Positions 42,700 to 56,394 are shown, counted from the stretch's first letter. The stretch: DNA of 64,000 nt from Haematobia irritans (GCF_050003625.1 NC_134397.1:272794070-272858069); one strand, 5' to 3'. The notes: generated by a model not told the origin, from the sequence alone. Numbers and translations are program-made.

Positions 42700-45120
42700 T
42701 TACTAACTAGCCGAACACGACCCGCTTAGCTGCGCCTTCAGAAGCATATTTTTAAGAACACTTTTCTGTTAACTTAAAATCAACCATATCCTACGAGTGA
42801 TGAGATAATAAGATGATCTTTCTGAAAAGATTTAAACTCTTTTAAAGAGTAGGATCGGGGAAAGTCTGGCACTAAAACTGAAGTATTCATTTTGTACTCC
42901 ATGGTTTCTACACACGTGTCCTTAACATTTCAACCAAATCGGGCAGCTTGCTTTATCGTTTCTATACAGAAAAAAATTGTCCGTCTTGAAAAACTTCGCG
43001 GAGAGGGTTGAACCTTTTCACATTTTTTTTTAATTATTATCTGTATTTAAGTCGTTAGACCATTCTCCGCATTTCCTACGAATTTCAAGTGTGGTTTGTC
43101 ACAGAGTGCTCTCCTTGTGATCAACATTCAGGAAAATTAAGCATTATATTTCAACGACATACAAAGAATTCATGTTTCCGTCCAATAAATTAATAAAGGG
43201 AAAATAATTAAAATATTTGTTAAATGTAAATATTAATATTTGTTAAATGTTGTGCCTGAAGACGATGCGTTTCACGAATATATACCGAAAAATTAAGCAC
43301 TCTATACATTGTCTGTAAAGTTCAAGTAAATTTAAGTTTTTTTACTGATAAAATTATGTAACGAATTCCCATTTAGGCACAACTCTCTACTTTAAATTTC
43401 CAATAAAAAAACGAGCAATGGGAACCCTCTCCTCTGCTGCGTCCCTCCCCAATCAGATATCCCAAAATCACATACCCAATACTCACTTCATAAACTACCC
43501 AACCATGCCTAGAAATTCGGAGAAAAATATACGAAGTTTAGATATCTAAAAATCATGTACCATGTGTTAATTTAATCACCTTTTCCCACACAGAGAATAC
43601 AGATTGGTTGTGACAATCGAATTTATTGCCAACCTTCTTTTGGCAGTTGTAGCAACTACCAGTTTGCAGTTGTGCCACCCGACTGATTCGGTCGACACAA
43701 CCAATATCTCATATGGTGTTGGTTGGGTCTGCCGACGACATTGGTTGTTACTACTTTCATCATTCGGTTGTGTTGCCCATCTATGATAATACTAATGACC
43801 GAATTAAAACCCAATTTGGTCCCAGTTAAATATTATATTTTATTTTATTAAAATATATGTATATAATAAATCTAAATACAAAATAGGTGACATCGAAAGA
43901 TGAAAATTGCACTGAATCAACTCATGTACCCTCTGCCATGAATTGGCGAAATCATCAGGGAACCTCCTCAACCTCCACAATTAGTTTTGATACATGCTAG
44001 ATATTAAGATTGTTGAGTTATTTTGACTCCTCTAAAAAAAATTAGTTGCAATACAAACCATTGTTTTGCATTTTTTTTGTCCCGAGAAAACATTTCTTAT
44101 ACCATTCATGATGTACTGTGATCCCATTCATGGGGAAGAGATGATAAAATTTTATGTTTTTGTTATCGTTGCCTCTATTTAAAATTTTGAAATAAAATTC
44201 TTTATTCTTCTTAAAAAAAAAAAACAAATGACATTTTAAAATATTTTAAATGATATTCGGCTATGAATAATTTATGACAATGGTGGTTGTTATATGATAG
44301 TTAAAAATTTTCCTTACGGATGGTCCTATCAACCAATACGAGTCAAAATTATTCAAAGGAGGTAAATTTGGTTACTACAACCATTTATGTTGTGGTACAA
44401 CAGAAAATCCGTTGAAAATCTCATCAAATGGTTAGAGGTATAAATAAATATATGTAAATACAGAAAATTGGTATAAACAACTAATATTTATTTCTAAATA
44501 TAGAATGTTCATAAGAACAACCGAATTCCAACCATTCTCTTCTCTGTGTGCATGCTCCATGAAAATTTCAAGTAAATCGACGAAGTTTAGATTTTGCTAT
44601 TTTATTTTTTTTAATGGATGTCCCTTTTTTTCGAAAAACAAAGAAGTGGATACCACCGTTAATCTTCCCTGTAAATTTCAAGTAAATCTGGGAAATTTTC
44701 TTCAAATTTCAAAATGTGAGGCAAGGAGAAGGTCCCCTCCCCGTCCAAACATCAAAAATTCAGGTACACCATAATGATTTCCTAACCTCCCCCTTCGTGT
44801 TTTGTAAAATTCAAGTAAATATGAGAATTTTATTTTTTAAATTTCACAAATTTTGCAAAATCAGGTAGCCCATATTAATTTCATAACCTCCCCAAGGTTC
44901 TCTGTAAATTTTGAGTAAGTCTGAAAATTTTAATTTTTTCACTGTACTTAAAAAAAAAAAAAAAACAAGTCGGTACATCCCGTCCAAATAGAAAAATACC
45001 AAGTACCCTACTTACACCACAGGATTACCCTGTACGTTCTCCGAAAATCTCAAGTGAATCGATTCAGCCGTTTCTCAGCTGAATGTTTCAGACATTCATA
45101 TATCAATTCATTTCTCGTTT
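42700..45120. repeat. Possible retroelement-like repeat with recurring 'TTTCAAGTAAATC' motif
   Basis: It starts with ACTAGCCGAACACGACCCGC followed by TTAGCTGCGCC, a word resembling boundaries of widespread insect short retroelements. The phrase TGTAAATTTCAAGTAAATC, with variants, recurs near 43078, 44567, 44668, 44798, 44902 and 45043. It ends near a TCGATTCAGCCGTTTCTCAG block around 45055-45080. Between ~43600 and ~44480 lies different sequence (the 60-codon frame at 43604 and GGTTGT-rich DNA), perhaps an insertion. No protein identified; boundaries and class are uncertain. Confidence 0.35.
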
Positions 45121-46261
45121 AAAAGAGAATATTCATTGTTTCGACAATGTTTCACAATATCTAGAATTCTATTCAACATATTTAATTTTTAAATACAGTA
45201 TTAAAGAAAGTATCTACTTGCAGATGGTATATATTTGCAATACATACTGAATAATTCTTCCAATAAATTTTAAATTTTACTGTAATCTTTACATACATAT
45301 TGCAAACATATAAACTAACTTAGAACAGCCCCTTCCGCAGAGGTATTACAATATATGAGGTATTACCTTTTTCAAATACTATTAAATTTTCAAACAATGT
45401 TTCGTTTTTGTTTAAGGACCAAATCTCTCCATCAATAATTCCATTTTACAAATACTTTAAGGATATTACAATACACATATTACATTGACTAAAAAAACCC
45501 ACATTTTTAATACAAATCGAAATACTTTGCGTTATTGGTATAATGCCGATGTACAGTTGAAGTGAATGGTATATAACCACATGGAATTTTGATACGAATG
45601 TTATATCATGAAATTCATTGACCATCATCAGAGTAATGACTATGATGACATTCATATATCGTATATGGTATCTCCATTGCTCTCCACGGTGTAATACCAC
45701 AAAACGTTTATTTCGAGAAAATTTGTTGTCGATGCATCAACAGCAATGACTATTCACTACAAATGCATTTTTCACGATACTGTGTGAGTGTGATATGAGA
45801 ATGTGATACCCATGAACCCAATGAGTGTGTGCTAGAGTTTTCAATTTCATCACTTGTATTACGTGTGTGTTTGTGTTTATTTTCGTTTGTTACAAATATC
45901 TTTATCCTATTGTGATGGTATTACACATCTCTTCTAGAAGCATGAACAATATCATTTATGGCATAAAATAACCTGAAATTGTAAAAAAAACCCACACAAA
46001 CGAAAAGTTCAATACTAGGGAATATGGATTTTTTACTGCTCTAAAACTCCTCTCTGTTTCCTCAATACCACTTTGATGTTTTTCGTTCAATGAAGTAATG
46101 CAGTTATGAACGAGTGAGCGATATAGAAGTAAAGTCGAATTGGGTCGATTTTTTGATAACCTACACCTCCTCTGTTCGAATATGCCAGCTGCGTTATCAT
46201 TGTGACATTTTAAAGGAAAATTTTCCACTTTTTTTTCAACTATCGGTGCTTTTGTTTTCAT
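45121..46261. other. Unique AT-rich DNA, no gene recognised
   Basis: It has GT-rich microsatellite stretches near 45780-45870. The frames at 45446-45700 (-) and 45956-46297 (-) do not resemble known proteins; the second runs from the minisatellite border and shows no domain. Not called. Confidence 0.4.
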
Positions 46262-49200
46262 ACTTTTTATATTTTTGTAGAAATAAATTTTTGACAAAAT
46301 TTTCTATAGAAATAAAATTTTGAGAAAATTATCTATAAAAGTACAACTTTAAAAAATCTATAAAAGTAATAATTAAAGGAAAAAAAATTCCACTTTTTTT
46401 CAACTATCGGAGAACTTGTTTCAATACTTTTTATATTTCTGTAGAAATAAATTTTTGACAAAATTTTCTATAAAAGTAAAATTTTGACAAAATTTTCTAT
46501 AATAGTAAAATTTAAAAAAAAAAAAATTCTATAAAAGTAAAATTTTGACAAAATTTTCTATAACAGTTGAATTTTGAAACAATTTTCTATAGAAAAAATT
46601 TTGAGAAAATGTTCTATAGAAGTAAACATTTGAGAAATTTCTCATAGAAATAGAATTAATGCAAAATTTTCCACTTTTTTTCTAATATCGGTGCTTTTGT
46701 CACAAAACTCCATACTTTTTATGTTTCTGTAGAAATTTTGAATTTTTGACAAAATTTTCTATAGAAATAAAATTTTGACAAAACTTTCTATAGAAATAAA
46801 ATTTTGACAAAATTTTCTATTGAAATAAAATTGTGACAAATTTTTCTATAAAAGTACAACTTTGAAAAAATTGTCTATAGAAAAAAATTTGAGAAAATGT
46901 CCTATAGAAATAAAAATTTTACGATTTTTTTCTATAGAAATGAAATTTTGAGAAAATTTTCATAGAAATAGAATCAAACGAAAATGATCCACTTTTTTCA
47001 AATATGTTTTTTTTTTTCTTCAAATATGAAAATGTTCTATAGAAGTAAACATTTGAAAAAATTTTCATAGAAATAGAATTAAAGCAAAATTTTCCAATTT
47101 TTTAATATAGATGCTTTTGTGTCACAAAATTTCATACTTTTAATGTTTCTGTAGAAATTTTGAATTTTTTATAAAAAATTCTATGGACATAAAATTTTGA
47201 CAAAATTTTCTATAGAAATAAAATTTTGACAAAATTTTCTATAGAAATAAAATTTTGACAAAATTTTCTATAGAAATAAAATTTTTACAAAATTTTCTAT
47301 AAAAGTAAAACTTTGAAAAAATTTTCTATAGAAAAAAAATTGAGAAAATGTTCTATAGAAATAAAAATTTGCGAATTTTTTCTATAGAAATAAAATTTTG
47401 AGAAAATTTTCATAGAAATAGAATTAAAGGAAAATGTTCCACTTTTTTTGCAAATATTGGTGCTTTTGTTTCCATACTTTTTATATTTCTTTAGAAATAA
47501 ATTTTTGACAAAATTGTCTATAAAAGTAAAATTTTGAAAAAATTTTCTATAAAAGTAAAATTTTTACAAAATTTTCTATATAGTAAAATTAAAAAAAAAT
47601 ATTCTATAGAAAAAATTTGAGGAAATGTTGTATAGAAATAAATATTTGAGAAATTTTCAATAGAAATAGAATTAATGCAAAATTTTCCACTTTTTTTCAA
47701 ATATAGGTGCTTTTGTGTCACAAAATTTCATACTTTTTATGTTTCTGTAGAAATTTTGAATTTTTGACAAAAAATTCTATGGAAATAAAATTTTGACAAA
47801 ATTTTCTATAAAAGTACAACTTTGAAAAAATTGTCTATAGAAAATGTTTTGAGAAAATATTCTTTAGAAATAAAAGATTTGCGAATTTTTTCTATAGAAA
47901 CAAAATTTTGAGAAAATTTTCATAGAAATAGAATCAAAGAAAAATGTTCCACTTTTTTTCAAATATGTTTTTTTTTTCAAATATAAAAATTTTCTATAAA
48001 AGTAAACATTTGAGAAATTTTTCATAGAAATAGAATTAAAGCAAAATTTTCCACTTTTTTCTAATATAGGTGTTTTTGTGTCACAAAATTTCATACTTTT
48101 TATGTTTCTGTAGAAATTTTGAATTTTTGATAAAAAATTGTATGGAAATAAAATTTTGACAAAATTTTGTATAGAAATAAAATTTTGACAAAATTTTCTA
48201 TAGAAATAAAATTTTGACAAAAAATTCTATGGAAATAAAATGTTGACAAAATTTTCTATAAAAGTAAAACTTTGAAAAAAATTTCTATAGAAAAAAAAAT
48301 TGAGAAAATGTTTTATAGAAATAAAATTTTTAGAATTTTTTCTATAAAAATAAAATTTTGAGAAAATTTTCATAGAATAGAATTAAAGGAAAATGTTCCA
48401 CTTTTTTTTCAAATATCGGTGCTTTTGTTTCCATACTTTTTATATTTCTTTAGAAATAAATTTTTGACAAAATTTTCTATAAAATTAAAATTTTGAAAAA
48501 AATTTTCTATAAAAGTAAAATTTTGAAAAAATTTTCTATAAAAGTAAAATTTTGAAAAAATTTTCTATAAAAGTAAAATTTTGTAAAAATTTTCTATAAA
48601 AGTAAAATTTTGACAAAATTTTCTATAATAGTACAATTAAAAAAAATATATTCTATAGAAAAAATTTTGAGAAAATGTTCTATAGAAACAAATATTTGAG
48701 AAATTTTTCATAGAAATGGAATTAAAACAAAATTTTCAAATTTTTTCTAATATCGGTGCTTTTGTGTCACAAAGTTCCATACTTTTTATGTTTCTGTAGA
48801 AATTTTGAATTTTTGACAAAATTTTCTATAGAAATAAAATTTTGACAAAACTTTCTATAAAGGTAAAACTTTGAAAAAAATCGATAAAAGTAAAATTTTT
48901 ACAAAATTGTCTATAATAGTGAAATTTTCAAAAAATTTTCAGAATTTTTTCTATAGAAATAAAAATTTGAGAAAATATTATATAAAAATAAAAATTTGAG
49001 AATTTTTTCTATAGAAATAAAATTTAGAGAAAATTTTCATAGAAACAGAATAAAAGAAAAATTTTCCACTTTTTTCTAATATCATGGCTTTTGTGTCACA
49101 AGATTCCATACATTTTCTGTTTCTGTAGAAATAAATTTTTGACAAAATTTTCTATAGAAATAAAATTTTGACAACATTTTCTATTAAAGTAAAATTTTGA

Positions 49201-49325
49201 AAAAATTTTCTATAGAAATAAAATTTTGCGAAAATTTTCATAAAAATATAATTTAAAAAATTTTTCTATGGAAATAAAAGTTTGAGACATCTTCTATAGA
49301 ATTACAATTTTGACAAAATATTCAA
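46262..49325. repeat. AT-rich 29-bp minisatellite in higher-order units, ~3 kb
   Basis: The base unit is again AAAATTTTCTATAGAAATAA with AATTTTGAC, exactly 29 bp where well preserved (e.g. 47231 to 47260). A different block, CCACTTTTTTTCAAATAT with GGTGCTTTTGT and CATACTTTTTATGTTTCTG, recurs about ten times: near 46245, 46405, 46690, 47110, 47460, 47708, 48070, 48420, 48757 and 49088. Later intervals settle at ~330-350 bp, so the array is made of higher-order repeats. No HINE 5' or 3' end flanks it. All frames in it are artefacts. Confidence 0.85.
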
Positions 49326-52138
49326 TAAATTCAATATCTTTAAAGATTTTAATTTTCGTATTAGGTCATAATATCAAAGTCCATCTTGTGTAAGTTCTTA
49401 CTTTTTGTAGTAAAGTAGTAAATCTTTAAAATTCGACACATTTGCAATTCAAAGGATATTTGAATTTTAAATAATTGCAATTGAATTATTTGTTTGTCCA
49501 AATGTAGAAATAGTTGAAAGTCTAGAAGTCGACTTTTTTAGTTTGGAAAAAGATTGTCTACAAAGTCTTTAGAGTTAGTTTAGAGTAAAAATCGAGAAAA
49601 GTTTACTTGTTTTACTTGTAAAACTTCTTGAATGTTATTACAAACCCAGGAACCATTTACTTTAATTGTACGTACTTCAGTAAACTTCAACTCTTTAGGC
49701 AAATAAGAAAAAATCGTACATTCAAATTTTTACCCTAAAATCATCTTAAAAAATCAGCTTAAATCACTTCAAAATGTTCATTGTATAAAAAACATCATGC
49801 AAGATATCTTTAAGCATCTGTTTTCAATTATAATACAAAAGAATGCCTCTTAAGTGCAAATGTCCTTGATAAAATCTGGGTCATTTTCATTGGAAAAATG
49901 TGGAAAATGCCTCCAGTAGTATACCTCATCACTGGCAAATGATAAGATGTATAAAAATATTTATATATTATACTAAAGATTGCGAACGTGCTGATGTTTT
50001 GTGTGAATAATGGTGAAATGCCCTTAACCCTGTTCCATTGCCAGGTATGCCATTGCCATAACCATTGAGTAAATGCTGGAATGCGAGCATGCAATTCACC
50101 TCCTCCCTATCCAATAAATTAAAAACTGGTTTAACGACAAAACTATCAGAAAAGTTGGTGTGTTTTTGGTTCACAAAAATTGTCTGTAGAATTAAATGGG
50201 GTTATTGTCGTTGTTGGGAATTGTATGGAAAATCATCCCAGAAAATATATAAAAAATGCTATACAATTCACGGAAAATAATTGCATTTTGTATACTTCAG
50301 TCAGGTATAAATATCACGAGTTTTTTAGAGGGTGTTGCAAGGGGGAGAAAGAAAAGTTGTACATACTTTTAATTTAAATTTGGGGATAACCAAAAAAAAA
50401 AGGTAATAAAATGGATGGGTATAAGTAAAAAAGTTATTTTATATATGGATGATCCCTACACTGAAAAAAATGTTTAAGTGATATTAAAGATTAGGCAACC
50501 TACATTTTAGGATGCGAAATTTACAATATGTTAAGGACAAATTTCTTTAAAATAATGAACTTTTAATTAAAATAAAGTCTATAATCTTTGCTACATGCGA
50601 CTTTATCGTCCCTCCGTTAAAGTTGCATGTCTTCGATCTAAGGCTAAATTACTAAAATTAAATTACTTCTTTAGTATAGGTTTTTTTGTATGTAATGGCT
50701 TAGGTAAAAATTCTTTGTTTTTTATTCCCTCTGCATTAAATTAAACGTAGGCAACTCATTTTGTACATACGAGTCAAAATTTCCAAAAGTCGAGTTTGGC
50801 CATCATAAAAGTCGGTGAAACCTCTGAGAAGGTAACAACCACGGTCGCCTAAAGTTTGTTCACATTTGGGCGATGTCCACATATGAGAGGTTAATTCTAC
50901 TATTTTCATAGAGCAAACACCTCACGACAATTGTCCACTTTTGTGACGTGTCTGGTTTTCAGAATGTTCAAAATTGAATCGATTTTGTTTGAAATGAAAA
51001 GATATTACTTGATTTGACTTAATTGTGAGCAAATGTCACTCTGTGTTTTTTGTGCCTCTAGATTGTTTACATAATTCATCAATGTTTTCCTAAAATCAGT
51101 CCGTACCTTTTATTTTATCAAATGCCAAACCAGTGATTTATTGTCATTTTACATTTATGTATAATTCTTACCAATATACACTTCAGTAAATTTATATTGT
51201 ATTTTGGGTAACCCCATTTTTAAATGCTAACTAAGCCACAACACAAAAAAAAAACCAAAACGAACTTCCCCAATTTCCCAAAAAAAAAATGAAACCTCAA
51301 GTCACTTTGTGCATGTCGTGGAAGAAACTATCATTAAAATGCTAAGAAATTCCATAGCATTTTTTGAGTCTTTTTCCCAATTTGTATATTTATGGCTTGA
51401 CCCAGAAAAAAATCTGTTTGCAATTTCCGCACGCTATTTGTATAACAATGATCCCATTTAAGAGATGTTCGCTCTTTTCACCTCGCCCTTTTTAACTTGT
51501 CGGGATATTTTTGCCTCCCACAGCTAGTATTTTTGTTGTGCCTTCTTCATCTTCTTCTTCTGCCTCTGGTTAGGTGAACACTCTGTTAGGTTTCTGGGAG
51601 TTCTTTGTTGTTGCCATATTCTGTGATTTTCGCCAGTTCTTTGTGGAAAGAGTGGTGTTTTTCTTGGTCTTGTGGCATTTTATTTTATGTTTTTGTGTAC
51701 GCTGCCAATTCAATTGTTGCCTACTTTAAAATAATTTGAATACGCGCTTTGAATTACGATCTTATAGCACCACAGTAAGAGCAGCAATGTGGCGGACATG
51801 AATCGTTTGAGCATATTTATTTAAATTTTTTGTCTTACTGGTATAACGAGGGGTAGGAAACGAAATATATATGTTTTTGGTATAGAAATATTTTTGGTCA
51901 TGGTAACCACATACGTTCTAATTCAAGATAAATTAAATCAACATGTTTAGAAATTGAGAAATTTGAAAAAAATCAGTTGGGAAAGAAGTTATTACAAAAA
52001 AAACAAAAACAAAAACATTAAGAAATAAATAAATTCATAAGGAAACTAATGTTAAAATTTGGAAAACAAACTTTTCAAATTTTCTAAATCTGTCAAAATG
52101 TTTGAGCTGCGGAGTTATCATAGAAATATTTGTACCAT
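49326..52138. other. Mostly unique DNA, no gene recognised
   Basis: A TACACTGAAAAAAATG end near 50458 resembles the small TIR elements at 5433/7475, without a partner. Overlapping frames on both strands at 49828-50377 match nothing I know. A TTCTTC-type microsatellite lies near 51542-51562. Around 49500-49560 and 52090-52138 are words (AAGTCGACTTTTT, TTTGAGCTGCGGAGTTATC) belonging to the diverged repeat better seen at 57067-57720. Confidence 0.4.
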
Positions 52139-52524
52139 CCCAGCAAAAAAAGCGTCGCCAAAAAAGTAGTGAAAATGTGATTTTTTGAATGCGGAAGTGG
52201 TGTAAAATTGGCGCAGAGGCGATGAATTTTATGATTTCTAATGCATTCTATCCTTTGTTCGACTTCAAATATTTCAAAAAATTCCGATTTCTAGAATGGA
52301 TTAAGAATTTTTATCGACAAAATTTTAATAATTTGTTCCATTTTATTAATTTTTACTCTACATTAATAGAAAAAATTGCGTTTCACAATCGTGAACGGAC
52401 GTTGTCAAAATGAAACAGAAACGTTCACAAAAAATCAAAACGGACGTTCACGATTTCATGAACGGTATTCGTTTTTCTTTGGCCATGAAAAGTCTTAAAA
52501 TAATCGTTAGACGTTGTTATGGCA

Positions 52525-52603
52525 ACTCCGCCGTTGGTGCAATGTGCTAAGGCGACTGTTAACGCGTGTCGTGCAGGCAACACAGATTCGATTCACGGTA
52601 GAG
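52525..52603 (+). other. tRNA-like sequence
   Basis: CCGTTGGTGCAATGTGC resembles an A box region and AGATTCGATTCACGG a B box, ~45 bases apart, with the flanks CTCCGCCG/CGGTAGAGG only partly paired. It differs from the SINE head used elsewhere in the window. It may be a tRNA pseudogene or the head of a second SINE; a cloverleaf with correct arms was not evident. Confidence 0.35.
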
Positions 52604-52606
52604 GAA

Positions 52607-55600
52607 ATCTTTTTATACCCTCCATCATAGGATGGGGGTATATTAACTTTGTCATTCCGTTTGTAACACATCGAAATATTACTCTAAGACCGCATAAAGT
52701 ATATATATTCTGGGTCGTGGTGAAATTCTGAGTCGATCTAAGCATGTCCGTCCGTCCGTCCGTCCGTCCGTCCGTCCGTCCGTCCGTCTGTTGAAATCAC
52801 GCTAACTTCCGAACGAAACAAGCTATCGACTTGAAACTTGGCACAAGTAGTTGTTATCGATGTAGGTCGGATGGTATTGAAAATGGGCCATATCGGTCCA
52901 CTTTTACGTATAGCCCCCATATAAAGGGACCCTCAGATTTGGCTTGTGGAGCCTCTAACAGAAGCATATTTCATCCGATCCGACTGAAATTTGGTATATA
53001 GTGTTGGAATATGGTCTCTAACAACCATGCAGAAATTGGTCCACATCGGTCCATAAGTATATATAGCCCCCATATAAACCGATCCCCAGATTTGGCTTGC
53101 GGAGCCTAAAAGAGAAGCAAATGTCATCCGATCCGGCTGAAATTTGGTACACGGTGTTAGTATATGGTCTCTAACAACCGTGCAAAAATTGGTTTACATC
53201 GGTCCATAATTATATATAGCCCCCATATAAACCGATCCCCAGATTTGGCTTGTGGAGCCTCTAAGAGAAGCATATTTCATCCGATCCGGCTGAAATTTTG
53301 TACATGGTGTTGGTATATGGTCTCTAACAATCATGCAAAAATTGGTCCACATCGGTCCATAATTATATATAGCCCCCATATAAACCGATCCCCAGATTTG
53401 GTTTGCGGATCCTCTAAGAGAAGCAAATTTCATCCGATTCGTCTGAAATTTGGTACATGATATTGGTATATGGTCTCTAACAACCATGCAAAAATTGGTC
53501 CTCATCGGTTCATAATTATGTATAGCCCCCATATAATCCGATCCCCAGATTTGGCTTGCGAAGTCTCCAAGAGAAGCAAATTTCATCCAATCCGGTTGTA
53601 ATTTGGAACATGGTGTTAGTATATGATCTTTAACAACCGTGGCAGAATTGGTCCATATCGGTCCATAATTATATATAGCCCCCATATACAACGTTCTCCA
53701 GATTTGACCTCCGGAGCCTCTTGGAGGAGCAAAATTCATCCGATCCGGCTCAAATTAGGAACGTGGTGTTAGTATATGGTCGCTAACAACCATACCAAAA
53801 TTGGTCCACTCACACAAAAATTGGTCCATATCGGTTCATAATCATGGTTGCCACTAGAGCCAAAAATAATCTACCAAAATTTTGTTTCTATAGAAAATTT
53901 TGTCAAAATTTTATTGCTAGAGAAAATTTTGTTAAAATTTTATTCGGTTCATAATAAAATTTTCATTATTGTCAAAATTTTATTTCTATAGACAATTTTG
54001 TTCAAATTTTATTCGGTTCATAATCATGGTTGCCACTCGAGCCAAAAATAATCTACCAAGATTTTATTTCTATAGAAAATTTTGTCAAAAGTTTATTTCT
54101 ATAGAAAATTTTGTTAAAATTTTATTTCTGTAGAAATTTTTGTCAAAATTTTCTTTTTATAGAAAATTTTGTCAAAATTTTTATTTTTATAGGAAATTTT
54201 GTGAAAATTTTATTTATATAGAAAATTTTGTTAAAATTTTATTTCTGTAGAAAATTTTGTCAAAATTTTATGTCTACTTTGTCAAACTGAATTATATACG
54301 TATTGGATCGATCTTTTTATACCCTCCATCATAGGATGGGGGTATATTAACTTTGTCATTCCGTTTGTAACACATCGAAATATTACTCTAAGACCGCATA
54401 AAGTATATATATTCTGGGTCGTGGTGAAATTCTGAGTCGATCTAAGCATGTCCGTCCGTCCGTCCGTCCGTCCGTCCGTCCGTCCGTCCGTCTGTTGAAA
54501 TCACGCTAACTTCCGAACGAAACAAGCTATCGACTTGAAACTTGGCACAAGTAGTTGTTATCGATGTAGGTCGGATGGTATTGAAAATGGGCCATATCGG
54601 TCCACTTTTACGTATAGCCCCCATATAAAGGGACCCTCAGATTTGGCTTGTGGAGCCTCTAACAGAAGCATATTTCATCCGATCCGACTGAAATTTGGTA
54701 TATAGTGTTGGAATATGGTCTCTAACAACCATGCAGAAATTGGTCCACATCGGTCCATAAGTATATATAGCCCCCATATAAACCGATCCCCAGATTTGGC
54801 TTGCGGAGCCTAAAAGAGAAGCAAATGTCATCCGATCCGGCTGAAATTTGGTACACGGTGTTAGTATATGGTCTCTAACAACCGTGCAAAAATTGGTTTA
54901 CATCGGTCCATAATTATATATAGCCCCCATATAAACCGATCCCCAGATTTGGCTTGTGGAGCCTCTAAGAGAAGCATATTTCATCCGATCCGGCTGAAAT
55001 TTTGTACATGGTGTTGGTATATGGTCTCTAACAATCATGCAAAAATTGGTCCACATCGGTCCATAATTATATATAGCCCCCATATAAACCGATCCCCAGA
55101 TTTGGTTTGCGGATCCTCTAAGAGAAGCAAATTTCATCCGATTCGTCTGAAATTTGGTACATGATATTGGTATATGGTCTCTAACAACCATGCAAAAATT
55201 GGTCCTCATCGGTTCATAATTATGTATAGCCCCCATATAATCCGATCCCCAGATTTGGCTTGCGAAGTCTCCAAGAGAAGCAAATTTCATCCAATCCGGT
55301 TGTAATTTGGAACATGGTGTTAGTATATGATCTTTAACAACCGTGGCAGAATTGGTCCATATCGGTCCATAATTATATATAGCCCCCATATACAACGTTC
55401 TCCAGATTTGACCTCCGGAGCCTCTTGGAGGAGCAAAATTCATCCGATCCGGCTCAAATTAGGAACGTGGTGTTAGTATATGGTCGCTAACAACCATACC
55501 AAAATTGGTCCAATCACACAAAAATTGGTCCATATCGGTTCATAATCATGGTTGCCACTAGAGCCAAAAATAATCTACCAAAATTTTGTTTCTATAGAAA

Positions 55601-56014
55601 ATTTTGTCAAAATTTTATTGCTAGAGAAAATTTTGTTAAAATTTTATTCGGTTCATAATAAAATTTTCATTATTGTCAAAATTTTATTTCTATAGACAAT
55701 TTTGTTCAAATTTTATTCGGTTCATAATCATGGTTGCCACTCGAGCCAAAAATAATCTACCAAGATTTTATTTCTATAGAAAATTTTGTCAAAAGTTTAT
55801 TTCTATAGAAAATTTTGTTAAAATTTTATTTCTGTAGAAATTTTTGTCAAAATTTTCTTTTTATAGAAAATTTTGTCAAAATTTTTATTTTTATAGGAAA
55901 TTTTGTGAAAATTTTATTTATATAGAAAATTTTGTTAAAATTTTATTTCTGTAGAAAATTTTGTCAAAATTTTATGTCTACTTTGTCAAACTGAATTATA
56001 TACGTATTGGATCG
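52607..56014 (+). repeat. Near-perfect direct tandem duplication, 2 x 1704 bp
   Basis: 52607-54310 and 54311-56014 match almost base for base. The only difference I noticed by eye is CCACTCAC versus CCAATCAC near 53805/55509. The microsatellite length is also the same in both. The junctions are ATCTTTTT words present at both ends of the unit. Confidence 0.9.
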
Positions 56015-56394
56015 ATCTTTTTTGATTAATTATATACCACGTATGGACTTACATACAATTTAGAAGATGGTGTTAGGAGGATTTAAGATTACCGCAACTT
56101 AAGTAATTCGATCCTGGATGACAGTGTTTAGAAGAAGTTTCTACGCAATCCATGATGGAGGGTACATAAGCTTCGGCCTGGCCGAACTTACGGCCGTATA
56201 TACTTGTTTGATTTAATATATACCACGTATGGACTTACATACAATTTAGAAGATGGTGTTAGGAGGATTTAAGATTACCGCAACTTAAGTAATTCGATTC
56301 TGGATGACAGTGTTTAGAAGAAGTTTCTACGCAATCCATGATGGAGGGTACATAAGCTTCGGCCTGGCCGAACTTACGGCCGTATATACTTGTT
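52610..56394 (+). mobile_element. HINE family A with duplicated 5' module and duplicated 3' end
   Basis: The order is 5' module, 5' module again, 3' end, 3' end again. Each 5' module holds TATACCCTCCATCATAGGAT, a (GTCC)n tract of 10-11 units (52744-52788 and 54448-54492) and the GGCACAAGTAGTTGTTATCG block. Five 153-bp central repeats follow (e.g. the AGC of TATATAGCCC at 53218 and 53371), then a 29-bp minisatellite part. The 3' end (CCATGATGGAGGGTACATAA, hairpin TTCGGCCTGGCCGAA, TATATACTTGTT) occurs twice, 186 bp apart. It lies inside CCCAG element 1. Open frames of up to 181 codons (53194-53739 minus and its duplicate) arise from the frame-preserving 153-bp period. Confidence 0.85.

Noticed and set aside
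43604..43786. 60-codon frame with a signal-peptide-like start (MVVTIEFIANLLLAVVATTS)
   Set aside because: It is short and isolated, with no recognised mature domain or splice partner; the surrounding GGTTGT-rich DNA looks repetitive.
53194..53739. 181-codon minus-strand open frame, found twice (again at 54898-55443)
   Set aside because: It is made of 153-bp HINE repeats (51 codons each), so the frame stays open by periodicity. The protein repeats YMGAIYNYGP-like phrases and resembles no family.
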